Part shown: piece by piece, positions 62,201 through 64,000 of the stretch
Layout: the number at the start of each line of letters is the position of its first letter
Numbering within the stretch: the stretch's first letter is position 1
Source: Struthio camelus
Lineage: Eukaryota > Chordata > Aves > Struthioniformes > Struthionidae
DNA length: 64,000 nt
Assembly: GCF_040807025.1 (NCBI RefSeq)
Contig: NC_090944.1
Span: 122,875,738-122,939,737 of the forward strand
Direction of reading: 5' to 3'
Made by a program: the position numbers and the translations under genes
The notes under the pieces: generated by a model
What the model was told of the DNA's origin: nothing
The model's database searches: none
The model's input: only the letters and a program-made list of their open reading frames with translations

Positions 62201-62879
62201 ATCTACACTTGCTGCTACTGGACAGTAGCTTAATCCCTTCTGAAGAGAAGGCCAGTCCCTGTGCCATACCTCTTCATATTTGCAAAAAGATGGCCTGGGA
62301 GAAGCAATCCCCTCCCTACAGGTACATCGCAGATAGGCGTAGGTTTGTGCCGTCAGCTGGAGCAGTCGGAGAAGCCGCCGCACCCAGCTGCTCCTCTTTA
62401 TCTGGGTGTGCAGGAATGGTGTGAGTGTTGCTGGTCCGTTTTGCAGAAAAACAAACAAATCAGACTAAACCAATTCTAAAGGCAGCTTTGGTTACTCTTG
62501 TTTCATAATTTTTACTCTGTTTTTATGTTTTTTATTACTCCGAAATAATAATCAAGGGCACTCCCAAAGTTACTGCCTCTAATTCCACACACTGGAGCAC
62601 ATTCATCTACCTCCTACATAAGGGGTTAAGATAAGGCGAGACAGTCGCTTGCAGTAAAGGAACCACCACATAGTGACTACGCACAATGTTTTCGCACCCT
62701 GTAGCACACATCAGTAATGGTCTGAACGGGGAAGGCAGGGGCCTGGCTAAGATTAGTCTGCGGAGTGAAGAACAGCATATCTGCCTACATGCTCTGCTTC
62801 ATACACTAAACTCTCCTCTTTTTCTTCTGCAAGGCTGGTGTACTCAAAATAAAGTTGTGAAAGCAGCTTTCTAGTCCTT

Positions 62880-63480
62880 CCTCCTCCCTCCCACGCCGTT
62901 GCATAGGGAAGAGGAGGGAAACCCCTCGCTAGCAGCCCCGGAGAGCTCCGCCGCCTCCTTCTCTTCCTCCGTTGACCCCAGCCCTCCCACGGGAATCCTG
63001 CAGGGTTATTTCCCACAGTCAACAGCTGCACCTGCACAGATTTTTTTTTTCCCCCTCCTTTAATCTGCCACCCCCGACTCCCAGTGGTGCGGGAACGGTA
63101 TGGCCAGACAGAGACAGCGAAGGCATGCAGGCCTGGCCTGCGTTTCCCCTCCCACGAGCGAGGCCGACCCGCGAGCGCGGCTGCCCACGACTGCCCACGC
63201 CGCCGACGTTCGTCGCGCCGATACCTGACTCCAGCAGCACCGAGCGCGCGAGCGGCCCCTTGTTCTCCCCAACCCTGACCCCCTTGACTGCTTCTCCCTG
63301 TGGTCGGGCAGCAAAAAGACTTCAAGAAACAACCGAGGAAAAGGGACTCAGCTGGTAGGAGCGGTTCAGGCCCTCTCCGTACCGCTGGGGGCTCGGCAGG
63401 CAGCCCCAGCCTCGGCAGCAGCGGCTCTTGCGCACCCCCCCCCCCCCCCGCCTTGGGAAATCGAGCTAGGCCAAGCACTG
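62880..63480. promoter_or_regulatory. CpG-rich patch inside a FOXN2 intron
   Basis: GC-rich sequence with clustered CpG, densest at about 63,140-63,260, in an otherwise AT-rich intron upstream of the 59076-59200 exon. It could be an intronic CpG island, an alternative promoter or a start site for an unannotated transcript. On the minus strand CTGGAGTCAG|GTATCG near 63,225-63,240 could serve as a first-exon donor. An open frame of 284 codons across it on the minus strand shows no family resemblance and is not called. Confidence 0.45.
63435..63449. repeat. C15 homopolymer
   Basis: A C run at the right edge of the CpG-rich patch in the FOXN2 intron. Confidence 0.9.
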
Positions 63481-63626
63481 AAAAGACCCTAGGGAACAAT
63501 CTTACATGGACTAAAGGTTTATCAGGCAACAGGCATCTCTCTCCTGTTTCTACAGCTTTATAGATCAGACCCACTCTTTGCCTGAAGGCTGGAACAGCCC
63601 TACACATTGCTTACCTGTCTCTTGCC

Positions 63627-63711
63627 AAAAAGAAAAGAAAGGGAAAGAAAGGAAGAGAAGAAAGGGAAAGGGAAAGAAAGGAAGAGAAGAAAGGGAAAGG
63701 GAAAGAAAGAC
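63627..63711. repeat. Polypurine tract with 29-bp tandem unit
   Basis: About 85 bp of almost pure A/G on the plus strand (pure C/T on the FOXN2 sense strand). The segment GAAAGGAAGAGAAG recurs at 63647 and 63676, a period of 29 bp, with a third partial copy. On the sense strand it forms a very long polypyrimidine tract just upstream of the AG/GTAAGC at 63609-63616. Confidence 0.88.
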
Positions 63712-64000
63712 AAAAAAACCCAAACCACCTACCAGGAGAAAGAAAGGGAGATCTGTTAAGATATTCAAGCTCTGTCCCTCTGTGACCTCCAGAGGAGACA
63801 GGGTCAGAGCCACAGCTACGCCAGCAGTGGAACGCTAAACTGACGGAAATCATGCTTGACGGGGATGCAGCTCCTGCCTCCTCACACTTTTTGCCATTAG
63901 TATTGATTAAAACAAACAAACCCACCCATGAACCCCAAACCCACGACTGAAAAAGTCTAGCAAAGAGCAGGGATAGTACCTTTAGGCTTCCAAGTCCAAC

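Larger units (their letters stand above)
59201..64000 (-). other. FOXN2 intron continuing beyond the window
   Basis: No forkhead-domain exon could be found here on the minus strand, so the intron upstream of the 59076-59200 exon is at least 4.8 kb. It contains the CpG-rich patch, C15, and the polypurine tract with the adjacent AG/GTAAGC. Confidence 0.8.

Noticed and set aside
62753-63607. 284-codon open frame on the minus strand.
   Set aside because: It lies over the CpG-rich patch and low-complexity runs. Its protein is Arg/Gly/Pro-rich with no family resemblance, and overlapping frames on the other strand are also open.
59201-64000. Search for the FOXN2 forkhead core exons (SVRHNLSL region) and start codon.
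   Set aside because: No matching sequence was found on the minus strand, so these exons must lie beyond the window; no feature is called.
1-64000. CRISPR arrays, operons, prokaryotic features, tRNA or rRNA genes.
   Set aside because: No regular spaced repeats, no tRNA A/B-box cloverleaf and no rRNA sequence recognised. The spliced gene structure and CR1 elements show vertebrate nuclear DNA.

Overview
The window is nuclear DNA from a bird, or at least an archosaur. CR1 LINE fragments with the ATTCTGTG-type 3' terminal repeat are present. Both genes are intron-rich, and their proteins are close to the human orthologues as I remember them. I see no bacterial, plasmid, viral or CRISPR content. 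Nearly all open frames longer than 60 codons are chance frames in introns, GC-rich promoter DNA or old LINEs.

Two protein-coding genes lie in the same orientation, both on the minus strand. (1) PPP1R21 is complete and runs from an ATG at 33466 down to a stop at 1603. I resolved 22 coding exons with consistent phases, for a total of 2,340 nt and 779 residues; the human protein is about 780. The 5' end lies in a CpG island at about 32,830-34,260. A poly(A) signal at 463-468 would end a 3' UTR of about 1.2 kb. (2) FOXN2 is partial. Its last four coding exons (59200 down to 48172) encode 258 residues, from the end of the forkhead domain to the C-terminus. The exons for most of the forkhead domain lie beyond the right edge. 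A 3' UTR of about 4.2 kb probably runs to a poly(A) signal at 43931-43936. The order FOXN2 then PPP1R21, in the same transcriptional direction, matches human chromosome 2p16.

Between them, about 34.3-43.9 kb is intergenic. It holds a degenerate CR1 copy (about 40.93-41.70 kb) and a compact candidate regulatory element around a perfect X-box at 39860-39872. Repeats inside introns are a CR1 copy in PPP1R21 intron 20 (about 4.03-4.90 kb), a CR1 3' end in FOXN2 (55.71-55.84 kb), possible older LINE remnants near 19 kb, and many long homopolymer tracts (G19, G17, C16, C15 and others).

The two genes are not known to act together. PPP1R21 is a coiled-coil subunit of the endosomal FERRY complex, a Rab5 effector that carries mRNA. 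FOXN2 is a nuclear forkhead transcription factor. The points most worth a second look are a GC-AG intron in PPP1R21, the CRE/X-box/YY1 promoter layout, the intergenic X-box element, a CpG-rich patch inside a FOXN2 intron, a candidate recursive splice site beside a long pyrimidine tract in that intron, and a 73-nt frame-breaking exon-like segment in FOXN2. I found no new biochemical system here.
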